DNA of 64,000 nt from Motacilla alba alba (lineage: Eukaryota > Chordata > Aves > Passeriformes > Motacillidae). The notes under the pieces are model-generated. The model was not told the DNA's origin. It did no database searches and was given only the letters and a program-made list of their open reading frames with translations. The stretch lies in NCBI RefSeq assembly GCF_015832195.1, contig NC_052030.1, positions 9,319,439 through 9,383,438 of the forward strand, read 5' to 3'. A program made the position numbers and the translations under genes. Below are positions 12,601-25,000 of the stretch, one piece after another. Position 1 is the stretch's first letter; each line of letters starts with the position of its first letter.

Positions 12601-13336
12601 TCCCTCTGGGGAGCAATACTCCCCGCAAAGAGAAAAGCACTTGCTTTTTTTTTCCCTCCCAGAAATAGCAGAATCTTTTAAAAAAGACCAATTTAAAACT
12701 AATTAGAGGCAATTTCTTCATCTGCTGCCTTCTTGCATGAGGCACACGTCCTGAAAGGGACACGTGGGAGCAGAGGGAATGTCACCCTGAGCAGAGCTGC
12801 CCCCTGCCAGGCTGCCAGCCCTGCGGAGCTGCCGGGAATGGCCGGGAACGGCTGACAGGCACCCGAGCAAAGTGCTGAGCGAGCCCTCATCCCCAGGCTC
12901 CCCATCCATCGCTGACAAGGAAAACGCTGCCGGCTGCCAGGCTTTGCTTTAAATGAGAAGTGAAGGTGAAGAATACAACAGGCAAAACAAAATGCTGAAC
13001 AGTGCCCAACTGGCCTTTCAAGCTGCCACTGCCCCGTGGCTGTCCCAGGGGTCCCGGGAGAATGTGCAAACTGGTGGAAATTTCCTAGCCAAGCAAATGA
13101 CTTGGAAATCCCTGATGGAGAGGAGAGATTTGTGCATGGACATGTATCCTTTTGCCCCAAACCTCTGATCAAGGGATAAGTTTGGATCTCTTCTAGGAAA
13201 CAAGGGTGAGGTTGAGAAAAGAGGTTTTTTTGTGGAAGGAGGTGCTCAGCTCTGCACTGCACAATTTCCATGGACCTGCTCCCACTGTGGGGAAAGGAAT
13301 AACAAGAAGAGACCCGCGTGTCAAAGAAGCAAATAT

Positions 13337-13342
13337 TTTATT
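13337..13342 (-). terminator. Candidate polyadenylation signal AATAAA
   Basis: Perfect AATAAA on the minus strand about 1.4 kb after the MYO18B stop. A second copy is at 14029-14034. Choice between them is inference. Confidence 0.35.
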
Positions 13343-13989
13343 GTGTAAAAACCAAGCAGGCATTAAATAGAGCCCCCCGTTGCCCATGTGCCTTGCACGC
13401 CACTGGGATGTGCCCAGGTGTCCCCCACAGGCTGGAGCCATGGAAGCACAGATGGATCCATCAAATCCTGTGGAATTATAAAAGTTTCAGAGCTCTGCTG
13501 TTGCTGGGGGTCACACTGAGACCCAAGACCACCCTCAAGATCAGCTGATTTTTGGGCAGTGCAGTGTGAGATGAGACACCCGGGCTGCAGCTCTGGGGTA
13601 CAAAGGAGGGGTCTGGTGTCCCTCCTGCTCCTCTCAGAGTGGCTTTCCCAGGCCATGGCACATCCTCAGCATCTGTGGCAGCCGCTGGGTTTGAATTTAA
13701 GCACCAACTCCCACGTCAAACAACTGCAGGAGAACAGGAACGTCCTTGTCCCCGCGGCTGGCCCTGAGCAAAGCTGCGGCGCTGGGAAACGGGGCAGGAG
13801 CATGAGGAAACCAGGTATGTCCAGGAGCAAAAAAAAGTTTCTAGAATCATCCCACGACTTTTGTGGAGCCTTTTGCAGTCTCTGCTCTCGTGAGGTGGTT
13901 GTGCCAGGAGCAGGGAAGCTGTGTGCCCATCGTGGCTCCTCGTCTCTGCGGGCTGGGGCTCGATGGGAACGGAGCCTGCAGAAAGTGGG

Positions 13990-14240
13990 ACGTTGCATTA
14001 TGCAAATTTGCTTCCTGGAAAGAAATGTTTTATTAACATGCGCTCCCTTCGTGTGTTGGCTTAGTCAATTTGGTCACAGCTTGACATCCAATAAGTTACT
14101 CTAAAGGCAATGGTTTTACAAAATGTTTTTCTAATCTATTTTAAACACTTAATTACAGTTGTGGCGTATTCATTAGGGACTCCGCTTTCAAACCTGGATT
14201 GCAGCAATAAATCCTAATTCTCCAAGTGTCAGTTGCAATC
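13990..14240. promoter_or_regulatory. Candidate conserved element with POU octamer, near the MYO18B 3' end
   Basis: Contains ATGCAAAT at 14000-14007, TTAACATGCGC, and TTAATTACAGTTG. It may be part of the 3' UTR rather than an enhancer. Confidence 0.25.
14029..14034 (-). terminator. Alternative candidate polyadenylation signal AATAAA
   Basis: Perfect AATAAA on the minus strand about 720 bases after the stop codon, in an AT-rich stretch. It could give a shorter 3' UTR. Confidence 0.25.
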
Positions 14241-14753
14241 CAGACATGGCATCCAAGTGGGTGTTGGAGGCTGTTGAGGACTGGGGGAAGGATATCTGGG
14301 CTAGGTGGGAGCCCCATCCTCCAGAGAGGGAAGCCCCAGCATCCATCCTGAGCTGACTTCTAATCACCAAGAAAGAAAATCACCCAAAAATAAACTTGGG
14401 CCCCTGAGGAGGGAGTGCTTGGGGGGATGAGTCTGCCAGGTGCTGGGGTGGCAGCTGGGGGATGCTGGTTTTGGGAAACCCAGTGAATTCCGAGCTGGTG
14501 CTGTGGACAGCTCTGTCCCTGGCACCAGCAGTGAAGGTGCAAAGGCAAGGGGGGACCAGTCCCAGTGCCACACACCCCGAGGGACACCCTGGCAGCCCTG
14601 GGATGCTCTGACACGCCATGAGGAGCATGGGGACTCCTGCTCTCCCGAGCTATCCTGTCCCCACACACTCCCTGGCATCAGCACAGGCACCGAGGCTCAG
14701 GGCCAGCGCCCCACAGCTCTGAGCCCGTGCCATCGGTGGCGCGCACAGTTACC

Positions 14754-16096
14754 TTATTCTTTGCCCAGGTATTTCTTCATGATGCTGCTGACATCGTCCT
14801 CCCTGCCCTCGGCCTCGGCCCGGCGGCTCATCCCGCTGCCCTGGCTGCCGGCCCTGCCGCTGGAGCCCTCCCCGGCCGCTCTCGGGGGCTGCGGCCGCCG
14901 CTTGATGCTGTCGGCGCTGCGGGAGGAGCGGTGCGAGCCGGAGGATGAGGAGCAGTCAGAGAGGTCCCCGGGCTCTTCCCGGGGGCCCGGGCCGCCCTTG
15001 GCCGTGCCCTTGGTCTCAGAGGACTCCAGGCTGCCCGCGGCTATGGCCTCGTCCTCGAAGCGCACGGTGAGGGGCCGCTGGCCGTCCCTCCTGTCCCTGC
15101 GGGCCCTGGCCAGGCTGCTGGCGGAGCGCGACTTGCGGATGGCCGGCAGGAAATCATCGAAGTCGACCTTGGTTCTCCTCTCGTAGTTGAGGGTGGGTAT
15201 TCGCCAGCTGAAGGGGTCGCTCCCCTTCCCCTCGCCCAGCCCATCGCCGGACAGGGAGCTCAGGAATCCCTCCGGCTCCTTCCCCGGCTCCACATCCTCC
15301 AGCGACGGCTCCAGGCAGCTCCTCCAGGAGCTCGGCCGCGGCACCTCCATCCCGGCAGCCGGGGAGCTGGGCCGGCGGCCGGAGCCGTCCAGGGCCGGCA
15401 GGAGGGAGTCGTAGGAGCCGAATTTCGATGCCTTTCTCAGCACTGGGGAACGCGGGGGCTCGGCCGGCTCCGCGGCCACGCTCCGCAGGCTGGAGGAGCG
15501 GCTGAGGCTGGCACCGGCTCCCTCCCCTTCCCCTGCCCGATTCCCCCTCCGGCCTCCCCGGGGGCTCCTCGGCCGCCGGGGCAGCCCTGGAGCGGCGCAG
15601 GGCCGCGGCGCCGGTGGTGCGGTAAATGGGCAGCGGAGAGGCGTCCCCCAGCCCCGGCAGCCCCGGCAGCCCCGGCTCCCGCTCCGCTCCCCGCTGCCGC
15701 CGCAGCTCCTCCACGTACTCGGACAGGGCGGCGGAGCTGGGCACCGGCCCCGAGGCCACCGAGACCGACCCCGAGGCCACCGAGACCGACCCCGAGGCCA
15801 CCGAGAGCCTCCTCCTGCTGGGCACCGGCGGGGACACCGCGCTGGGGAACCTGCCGTCCGCAGCCGGGGAGCCGCCCCGCCGCAGCACCGAGGGGGATGT
15901 GTCTCCTATCCTGTCCACGGGCTTCTTCGGGCTCTCCAGATCCTCTTCTGCTGCCTGAGGTTTTCCGAATTCCCGTCTTCTGGCCCCCAGCAGGGGACTC
16001 GCTGTCCTGCCCGGATCCGCAGCCTCGCCAGGCCGGGCAGAGCTCCGGGAGGAGAGAGGCCGGCTCAGAGCGGGGTCCTTGGTGTCTCTGCTCACC
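14754..16096 (-). CDS. MYO18B: MYO18B exon w34, C-terminal tail and stop (contains an apparent frameshift)
   Basis: 1343 bases, the largest exon. First part: [58 protein letters not shown]. Second part: [65 protein letters not shown], and the end [14 protein letters not shown] before TAA (14754-14756). Both parts match human MYO18B in order, but the second is shifted by one base. Skipping one base of the run at 15543-15547 restores a single frame and gives PEGN where human has DEGN. Very GC- and CpG-rich, which keeps false reading frames open on both strands. The tail is basic and Ser-rich, probably disordered. Acceptor GCTCAG. Confidence 0.93.
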
Positions 16097-19000
16097 CTGA
16101 GCAAGAAAAAACCCGTGTTAGGTTAGCTTGTGGGATCCCCAGTGACCGGGATGTCATCCGGCAAGGACAAGGCTGAGCAGTGAAAAGCTGGCATTGCCAT
16201 GGGAGTCTCAGGATAAACTCACTGCTGCATCCAGCAGTTGGGCAATGCCCAAGGATCTTATCTTAAATAAGCCCAGGTCAGCCAGCCTGGATAATTCCTG
16301 GTGTAGAGCGTGTGGTGTGACCAGCTTCAGCTCCGCCAAGCCAGCACTTACCTCCAAATATCCTTCTTCTTGACAGATTACAGCAATATGTAGGATTTAT
16401 TTTATTTCTGTCAAAGCCAAAGATTATTCACTAAAATTTTATGAAAGCAGCTCGCAGCGCACTCCCGACACATCTCAATGTTATTGCTGGGCATGTTTCA
16501 CCCAGGCTGCTGCTCCAACAGGAGCCCTGCAACCCCTGAATTCGATGTTCCTGCACAGCGAGGGGGCATGGCCAGACAGGGCCAGATCCCAAACAAGGGC
16601 TGGTGCAGGAACCACATGGGATCCACCTCTGCTCAGCCTCAGGATCCACACCGGCAGCCCCAGCCAGGCTGTCCCTGTCACAGAGAAGGGGAAACTGCAG
16701 TCACCAGTGGGCTTGGGGTCACTGGTGTCACTAAGCCCCCGATGGGACACTTCATGATCCCCTCCAAGCACCTGCGTTTGCTTTGTGGCAGTGTCCCCAC
16801 GCCCAGGGACCCCATCACTGCTCAGCCGAGGGAAACGAGGTCTGGCCTTCCTGGCATGGGAATTTGGGAAAGAAAGGAGGAAGGAAAAAGAGGGAACGGA
16901 GCAGAGCAAAGCAGCGGGACCCAAACAGCAAACGCATCTCTGGGAGGGAGCAGCAGCCATGAAGCTTCCTGCCCTGGGAATGCCGCTGTTGCCATGGGGA
17001 TGGGCTGGGAGGGAATAATCCCGGGACGCTCGGACCAGGCTCTGCTGACCCGTGAAATAATTTACATGCCGAGATGGGCTGAAGACAAACTCCAGAGCTG
17101 GGAAATGTGTGATTCGGAAGGGAAGGGGCAGTGGAGCTGCTTCCTGGTGCCCACTGGCACAGCCCAGGGCACAGAGGTGCCCCCCTGTCCTGGTTCCCAC
17201 TGCCTTTCCCTGCTCATTTAACCAGCCCAAATCACTTGATTATCCAACACAAAAAGAATTAACCAGAGATTTCATCTCCCTGAATCACTGCACCCTTCAG
17301 GGCCATCCCGTGCTGACACTGCTGAAGCACCACAGCTGATTAATAGTTTGAGACATTTCAATAATGCTGGATTTTAGGATCCTAAATTGCATCGTACTTA
17401 AATGGCTGGTGTAATCCTTCGGTGAGGTTTTGTACAGGAATTGCTCCATTCATTCTGCACGTTTCCAAACAATATTGTAACCTGTGTGCTGCATGAATGG
17501 CTTTCATAAATTAAACACCGGCATCAGGGTTTTTATTTGGGTTTTAAGGCCGAGATAAAAGTGAGTGGAGGTGTGAGAACCACTAATGGGCTGTGAACAA
17601 GGGCTGAACACGCTGTATTTATTGTCCTGTTCTACGTGACAGACAGGTACTGCTTTTCTGAAAGTCTTCAGAGCCTGAAATGGAGTGAAAGCTTCAAAGG
17701 TGGGATTGTTCCAGCTCCCATGGCTGCCCCAGAGCCCAAGCAGGGACTTCACACCCTCCGTGCCCTGGTTTCCAGCCAAAAGCCAAGACTGCCCCATCCA
17801 TCCTTGTCTCTCCCAAAAGTTCCTACTTTCTGCACGCATTAAACTGCCAGAGGAGGGGCTGGATGGGATACTGGGAAGAAATTCTTCCCTGGGAGGGTGC
17901 TGAGGCCCTGGCACAGGGTGCCCAGAGAAACTGTGGCTGCCCCTGGATCCCTGGAATTGTCCAAGGCCAGGCTGGACAGAGCTCAGAGCAACCTGGGACA
18001 GTGCAAGGTGTCCCTGCCCATGGGACTGGATGATTTTGAAGGTTCCTTCCCACCCCAACCATTCCATGATTTGTTTCTTTAACTGTTCCCTTATGCCTAC
18101 CAAAATTACCTCCAAAATCTTGTCTCTTCTTCCTCATCCTCATCCCCATCCTCCTCACAAGGCAGCACACAAGAGCGAGATGGTCATTCCCCATCCTGCT
18201 GCCTCCTCTGCTCATCCATAAAACCCTGGCTGATTCCCAGCAGGAATTCCCAAGGCCCAGAATGACCCCAGGAAGTCACAGGCAGCCCCAAAAGAAGGTG
18301 ATGCCACAGGAGGCAGGACCATGAGCCCCTCCAGCCCTGAGCAGAGCCTCCCTCCTCCACCATCCTCAGGGAAGATGATTTTCCCAGCAAAAGATGCCTG
18401 GGAGGCACCTGGAAGCCAACAGAGCTCTGCAATCTGCCATTCACACCAAACCAAATGACATACAACAATAATTAGTGAAGATTACATAGCAATTAGCATG
18501 ATTACAATTATACCAGTTGAAATCATTTATACAATAAAATCCACACATGCTTTCCAACACATGACCAGGGCCGAAAGTGTGGCTGGGATGCTTTTCCTGG
18601 GAGCTCACAAATAAAACCAAGACAGCTCCATTTCAGGGAGGGAAGAGACATTGGCCTCATTTCTGTCAGAGGAGGATTTTCCTGTCACACCGTCATCTAC
18701 ACAAGAGCTCCCAGTTTCCCACAGAATGATTTGCTTCTGACACAATCGTGCTTAAAAATAAACGTGTCGGATCCCCAGCAGCCTTGGGACCAGGGCTCGT
18801 GGTTTTGTGAACCAAGGCGGGAGGGGAATTGCTGTCAGGGTGATCGTGGGGTGATGCCAGGGCTGTGGATGCCCCAGCAGGATGCAGAGGCAGATCCTGG
18901 GCTGTGGATCCACCCCCTGACTGCACCTCTGGATAACTCCCATCACAGCACAACCCTGACCTGCCTGGAAGGGGGCACAATAAATAAATAAACTTTTAAA

Positions 19001-22000
19001 TTGGCTTCTTAATAAAAAAAAAAATCATATTTATTCCAACCCTGTGCTGTGTCATATTTATGGAGGCTCAGCTCTGCTGGCCGGAGTTTTGTACAGGCAT
19101 TTAAATAGCAGAGAATTAAAGGAAACGTTAATCCAAGCTCTCCCTCCTGTAAGCACAGGGGTGATAAGAGCTCCCTGCTCTCCTCTGGCTCTTGGCAGCT
19201 GTTTGTTCAGCAAACAGCCCAGATGTGGTGCTGAGCAGCCAACACGAGCAGGACTCGTTTTTCATTACGGGGAGCTTGTGTAAGACAAAGGAATCTTAAT
19301 AAGGAAGAGCTCGTTTCCCTGATCTCATTTTTATTACCTCCAGTCTCGTCTCCTGTTTGTTTGCATTTCATCCCCTCCTCGCTCTATTTCCATCTCAGAT
19401 GAGCTGCAGCCAAACACAGCTCCCACACCAGCATTTGCAATCTGCCCCTTCACAAGCCCCAGGACAGAGGGTGATGGTCACTGTGGCCAGGGCTCAGCAC
19501 AATTTGCTTCTCACAGGGGCCACAGGCAGCCCAGCAATCCCCAAATCCAGAATCACTGAGGCTGGAAAGGAATCCAGGAGCACTGAGTCCATGCTGTGAC
19601 CAATCCCCACCTTGTCACCCAGCCCAGAGCAGTGAGTGCCACCTTCCTTAGGGATGGGGACTCCAAGCCTCCCTGGGCAGCCCCTTCCAAGGCCTGATCA
19701 CCCTTTCCAAGAGGAAATTCCTTCCAGTGTCCAACCTGACACCCTGCAGATCTTCTATAAATCCAAAGTGTTTCAGCTCAAAATAAAGTATTAGCCACAA
19801 TGCCTGTTTTCCTGTCATTCATTAATGATCAGAGTTTGGTCATTTGGACCGAAGCCTCCTCAGCAGCACTTAGGAAGGGCTTTATTTATTGTGCAGGGTC
19901 CCAGTGAGCTCAGCCCACTGCTCTCAGGGCTCCCACTCATCACTGGTCTACGGGAGGTGTCCCTGCCCATGGCAGGGAGCTGGAATGAGATGATTTTTAA
20001 GGTCCTTTCCAACACAAATCATTCCAGGATTCTGTGATCTCCCCACAGGTCTCTGCCCTACCTGACTGCTCTTAAACTCTGCCTTGTACCTCCCCAAGCT
20101 GCTGCAGCCCACCCAGGGTGCTTCCTGCTGGGGAGCTGCTCTTCAGAGCATCAGTTCTGCCAGCAGTGATCCTCCTGTACGAGGCAGGTGGGGGCTGTGG
20201 GGACGGAGCTCTCCAGAATCAGAGCAGGGAGATTAATACCAATGTCTGCAGTGAGGCTGTGCTCACAACCCTGACAAATCCTGTCACCTGCAGGGAGCTG
20301 CAGTGAGCTGTGCCCAGCCTCAGCCGGGCCCCTGCCCTGCTCATGGGGAGAAAAACTGGAAAAGCGGTGACACGTGTCCTGAGACACCATCCCTGGGACA
20401 GCAGCGGGGTGGGGAGCTCCTGAATCCCAGGGCCTGTGAGCAGGGGCACTGCCAGCCCTGCCCACCCTGAGTTTGGATGGTTGGCACCTTTTCCACTGTG
20501 AGCAGGGGCACTGCCAGCCCTGCCCACCCTGAGTTTGGATGGTTGGCACCTTTTCCACCTTCCCTACAGGGAGATGATGCTCTCTGGAGCCCACTCTGCT
20601 CCCTGCCCCAGGGCTCCATCCCTGCTCCATCTCTGTCCTCACAAACCTCCAAGGGGATCTGACACCCTCCTCCATCCTCACCAGCTCCCTCCACAATGCA
20701 GCCCCAGACCCCGATTCACAGAGTTTTTCCAAACTCAAGCCGTGTGATTGTTTCACACGTGAAACACAAATTCCTCTGTGACACAGAAAAGGGGTTTTTC
20801 TCTGGGCTGGGTGGTCCCTCTGATGGGCACCAATTCAGGATGGGCACCCACAGAGCAAAGCAGGGACATTTGGGCTGTGCAGGTGCTTGGGCCCCTCTCC
20901 AGCTCTCTCCCAGCCCGCCAGCATCACCACCAAAAATTAACATATTTGATATCACAACAGTAGAAACGCATCCCTCTCCCTCAGCAGCGAGCATATGGCA
21001 TACAAACCCTCAAATAGGCTGCAATGCCTCTTTAAATTATCTCCAGAGAATACATCAAGGGATATTTTCCTGCTTGAAGCACGATTTTGATGTAGTGGCT
21101 TTCATCTGGTGTTTCACTGATCCCGGCGTGGCAGTGACTGCCTCCCTTGATTTGATGTTTTGACCTTAAACACCACAGGTCCCTCTGAGATCTGTTCTGC
21201 ACGTCCCAAGGGAGCCCAGAGGAAGCCCCCACACCTCAGCACCCCCCGCCACCCCCAGGATGGGCTGGGGGTCCCTCACCTGAGGCTCTGGGTGCTGCGG
21301 CTGCCCACGGACGGTGCTGGAATGCTCCCGGCCACGCTGGCACTCACCAGGGACGTCCAGCCTGAGGAGGAGCTCAGCCAGGACTTGACACTCTCTGCAG
21401 GCTCCAGGCTGAGCACGGAGCCAACACTGGAGCAGGCATCCCTGAGGGGACAGGAGAGACCTGTCAGCTCTGCAGGGGCAGGCAGGAGGGGTCGTGGGTC
21501 ACTCTGCTGGTGGCACAGGGCACAGAGTGGGTGGTCTTCACACCTCCACCTCAGCAGCCGGTTTGTGGCACCAGCAGAGGGAAAAGAAACCTTTCCAGGT
21601 TCATTATTTCCTCATTATTCATTATTTCCTCAAGCTTTTGCAAGTGCCCTGGAGACCCTGGGCAGGAAAAGCCTGCGCTGCCTGGGGCTGGAGCTGCAGT
21701 GGCAGAGCCAGTGTGACCCCAGGCACCCCACAGAGCCCTGCACACCCCGGGACTTGCCCAGGGCTGCAACTGCAGTGACAGAGCTGCTGTCACCCACTGA
21801 GCCCTGTGCACCCCTGGGCTCCCCCAGAGCCAGAGCTACCCCAGCCCACCCAGCAGGAGCCCCCAGACCACATGTAGGGGATGATCCTTTAGGATCTCAG
21901 CTTTCCTTCAAAGCCACAGATCATCGTCATCTCTCAAAGCACAGCCCAGAGGAGTGGAAGCATCCCCTGGGATAAGAGCCAGAGCTCCCAGGGAATGGGA

Positions 22001-25000
22001 GCGGGTCGATGGGCCACATCTGGATGCCAGTGCGAGCCCTGCCCGTGCAGCTGCAGCAGACACTGCAGGGCTCATAACCCCTCAGTGCAGCAGCTGGTGC
22101 TCCCTGAGCTGTGGCAGAAGCAGGCCCAGGCTCTGTCCTTTGGCAGCACCATCTCCTGGGATCACTCACGTGTCTCTCCTGGAGCACAGCGACTCCCGCG
22201 CCGTCTGCACGCTGCAAGGACCAGGGAGAGGGTCAGCGATGGCTCCCGGGGACCCCAAACCCACCACGAGGTGCAGAACATCCCAGCCTAACTGGGGACC
22301 CCAAACCCACCACGAGGTGCAGAACATCCCAGCCCAGCTGGGGACCCCAAACCCACCTCGAGGTGCAGAACTTCCCAGCCCAACTGGGGACCCCAAACCC
22401 ACCACGAGGTGCAGAACATCCCAGCCCAAATGGGGACCCCAAACCCACCACGAGGTGCAGAACTTCCCAGCCCAGCTGGGGACCCCAAACCCACCACGAG
22501 GTGCAGAACTTCCCAGCCCAGCTGGGGACCCCAAACCCACCACGAGGTGCAGAACTTCCCAGCCCAACTGCAGCAGAGCCTGTGTGGCCGGGGCAGGGCT
22601 GGGCTGAGCCAGGTGTCTTATGCTGCAAGGCATAGCTGGGGGTGTGTATTGTGTATTCTGTTGCCATCTGTTAGAGGTGGGGCAGTTATCCTCCGTTCAT
22701 GGGGCAGCTTTCTGTAATTCCTATTCCTATATCTTTGCCTGAGAGCCCTTAAATTCCAAAATTCTAATAATTCGGAGGGAGGGAGTTCACATTTTGCATT
22801 TCAAGGGAGGCTCCTGCCTTCCTCAGCAGACACCTGTCTCTTCAAACCAACACACTGGGGAACACTCCCAAAACAGCCCCAGGGAGTGGGGCTGGAGACC
22901 CCTCCCTGCTCCCTGCTCGGTCAGGCCAGGCTGCAGAGGGACCCCGGAGCAAAAGGAGGGAGCAGAACGGGGAGTGATGCTCGGGGCTGCTCCTGCTGCT
23001 GCTGTTCTTGCCAGGGAAGCACTTCTCACCTCCACTGATGCATCAACTGCATTGGAAATCACTCTTCTTTTGGGAAGCACTGAGTGTCTCAGCTCACGGT
23101 TTCTATCTCACCCTTCCCTGGTTTAATCACCACGCAGAGCAAGAGCAAGTGGTGACAAGCACACCTCAGCTTTAGTTTTCTTCTTTTTTTTTCCCCTTTT
23201 AAACTCATTTCTCTGTTTGGTCTCCATTTGTCATGATGCCCCTTTAGCTGCGTGGCAGAGGGGAAAATTGAAGGGCTTTTGAAACAGCACCTGAAAAATG
23301 CACTGGAATTCTCTCCTCATTTTTTTTCCTAGTAAAACCCCCTACCCAATCATCCAGTTTCACTCCAGCTCCTGGGGATGATCAAAACAGGATTTTCACT
23401 CCATGAACCCAGTGCTGGGGCACCAACAAACTGCTGCCAGGGACCTGCTGTACAAGTGGGGCTATTGCCACCCTTTTTGCTCACTTTCAGCTGGGCCACC
23501 CCGGATGATTTCAAGGGTGACACTTCCCATGAAACCTTCCACTAACACAAAGTTTTTTGCTCAGAGTAGCGCAACCACGCGAGGGTGAGGACGTGAAATT
23601 ACCCTGGCATTGCCCAGCTCTCCCCCTTGCCCAGCACAGGGCAGCTGAGCCCCCCAGCTCCCCCCAGCCCCCGTCCCTCACCTGTCAGCATCGCTGTCGT
23701 CGCTGTCACGCAGCCCCTCCAGGGCCACCTGCAGGTCTGCGATGCGGCGGATGGAGGTGCCCAGGTCAGCCTGCAGCCCCTGCCTCGCCTCTGCCAGCTC
23801 TGCCAGCTGCTGCTCCTGCACAGGGGACACCAGGGGAGGCTCTGCAGCTGGCACGGCACCTGAGCTGCGAGTGGGGGGGCTGCTGAACCATCCCACCCCC
23901 ACCCCAGTGCTGCCTGTGGGGCTGGTTAGCTGCACCGTGCCCTGCGGTGCCTGTGAACATCAACGGCATCTTCCAGCACCTTCCAGGGCTTAAAGGGGCT
24001 CCAGGAGAGCTGGAGAGGAATTTTGGATAAGGGCATGGAGTGACAGGACACAGGGAATGCTGCCCGCAGCCAGAGGACAGGGATGGATGGGATATTGGGA
24101 AGGAATTCTTCCCTGTGAGGGTGCTGAGGCCCTGGCACAGGGGGCCCAGAGAAGCTGGGGCTGCCCCATCCCTGGAAGTGTCCCAGGCCAGCTTGGACAG
24201 GGCTTGGAGCAACCTGAGATAGTGCAAGGTGTCCCTGCCCATGGCAGGGGGTGGGACAGGATGAGCTTTGAAGTCCCTGCAACCCAAACCATCCCAGGAT
24301 TCACAATCTGACACGACCCCCACGGCTCCATGGACCAACACTGCCCACTCTGCACAGCAAGGACACCAGCCTGGCCCTGCAGCCATGCTCATCACATTCC
24401 ACGTCCTTCCAGCTGGGAAGGAACCCCTCCTGCTGCTCCCAGGCCATGACAGGGCAGAGAGAGGGAGCAGCAGATCCCCAGTGATTGAAGCTGCCAGCTG
24501 TGAAATCGCCACGGCAGCGGTGACAAGGTGAGGGATGACTTGAGACAGGCCAGGGCACAGGAGCTGGCACGCTGTCACAGTAAATAATGGAAGGCCTGGA
24601 ATCACCAGGCACACAGGGCCTGGGGGAAGAGCATCTCAGTTCATCAAAACAGGAAAAGAAACAGCCCCGTTTGGGTGTCACGGCAGCTCCTGGCAACGCG
24701 CTGGCGTTGGGGAAAACCTCACTGCTGCTGAGAAGTTTTCTGAAACTTGGTGTTTCCAAGCCTTCCTGGCTCGGGCAGGAGGTGGAAAGGAGCTGTTTCA
24801 TCACGGGAAGTGTTTCACTGAGGACCTCAGGGGCTCAGAACAGGGCTCACGGTGAAACACTTGAGAGGAGGAAAGAGCCCCAAGCTCCCACGTGCCTGGG
24901 TTCAGAATGTGGGACTGCGGGGGCAGGGAGTGGAACTGCTGCCTGATAAGGAGCTGAGCCCTTCCACAGGCTGATAAGAGCCTCTATTGACTCATCTGCA

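Larger units (their letters stand above)
1..13336. other. Region downstream of MYO18B: no gene recognised
   Basis: Apart from the listed LTR and CR1 pieces, minisatellite, duplication and AT tract, I see no exon with conserved protein content and no CpG-island promoter. Open frames here are short or created by repeats and GC-rich composition. In mammals the next gene downstream is SEZ6L; no exon of it could be recognised here. Confidence 0.6.
13337..14753 (-). other. MYO18B: Probable MYO18B 3' untranslated region
   Basis: The region after the stop holds no conserved coding signal. Minus-strand AATAAA hexamers occur at 14029-14034 and 13337-13342, about 720 and 1410 bases past the stop. The second is followed by a T/G-containing stretch and is the better candidate end. 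A donor-like AAG|GTAACT at 14752/14753 could instead start an intron in the 3' UTR. The exact end cannot be set from sequence alone. Confidence 0.4.
16097..21279 (-). other. MYO18B intron between w33 and w34 (5.2 kb)
   Basis: Holds CR1 pieces (17845, 19545, 19945) and a 61-bp duplication. AT-rich unique parts near 16370-16460, 17220-17540, 18450-18550 and 20930-21170 carry no recognisable feature. Confidence 0.8.

Noticed and set aside
1..13336. Exons of the expected downstream neighbour SEZ6L
   Set aside because: No CUB or sushi-domain sequence (Cys-rich patterns) with splice sites was found on either strand.
14440..15186. Plus-strand open frame of 248 codons opposite the MYO18B last exon
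   Set aside because: Created by GC-rich codon composition of the real exon on the other strand; no recognisable domain and no plus-strand gene context.
15154..15540. Continuation of the first w34 frame past the homopolymer (to 15154)
   Set aside because: Arg/Gly/Pro-rich translation with no family similarity, whereas the shifted frame carries the conserved MYO18B tail.
21954..22667. Open frames of up to 217 codons on both strands
   Set aside because: They run through the 46-bp minisatellite. Only the 42-base segment 22170-22211 on the minus strand is coding.
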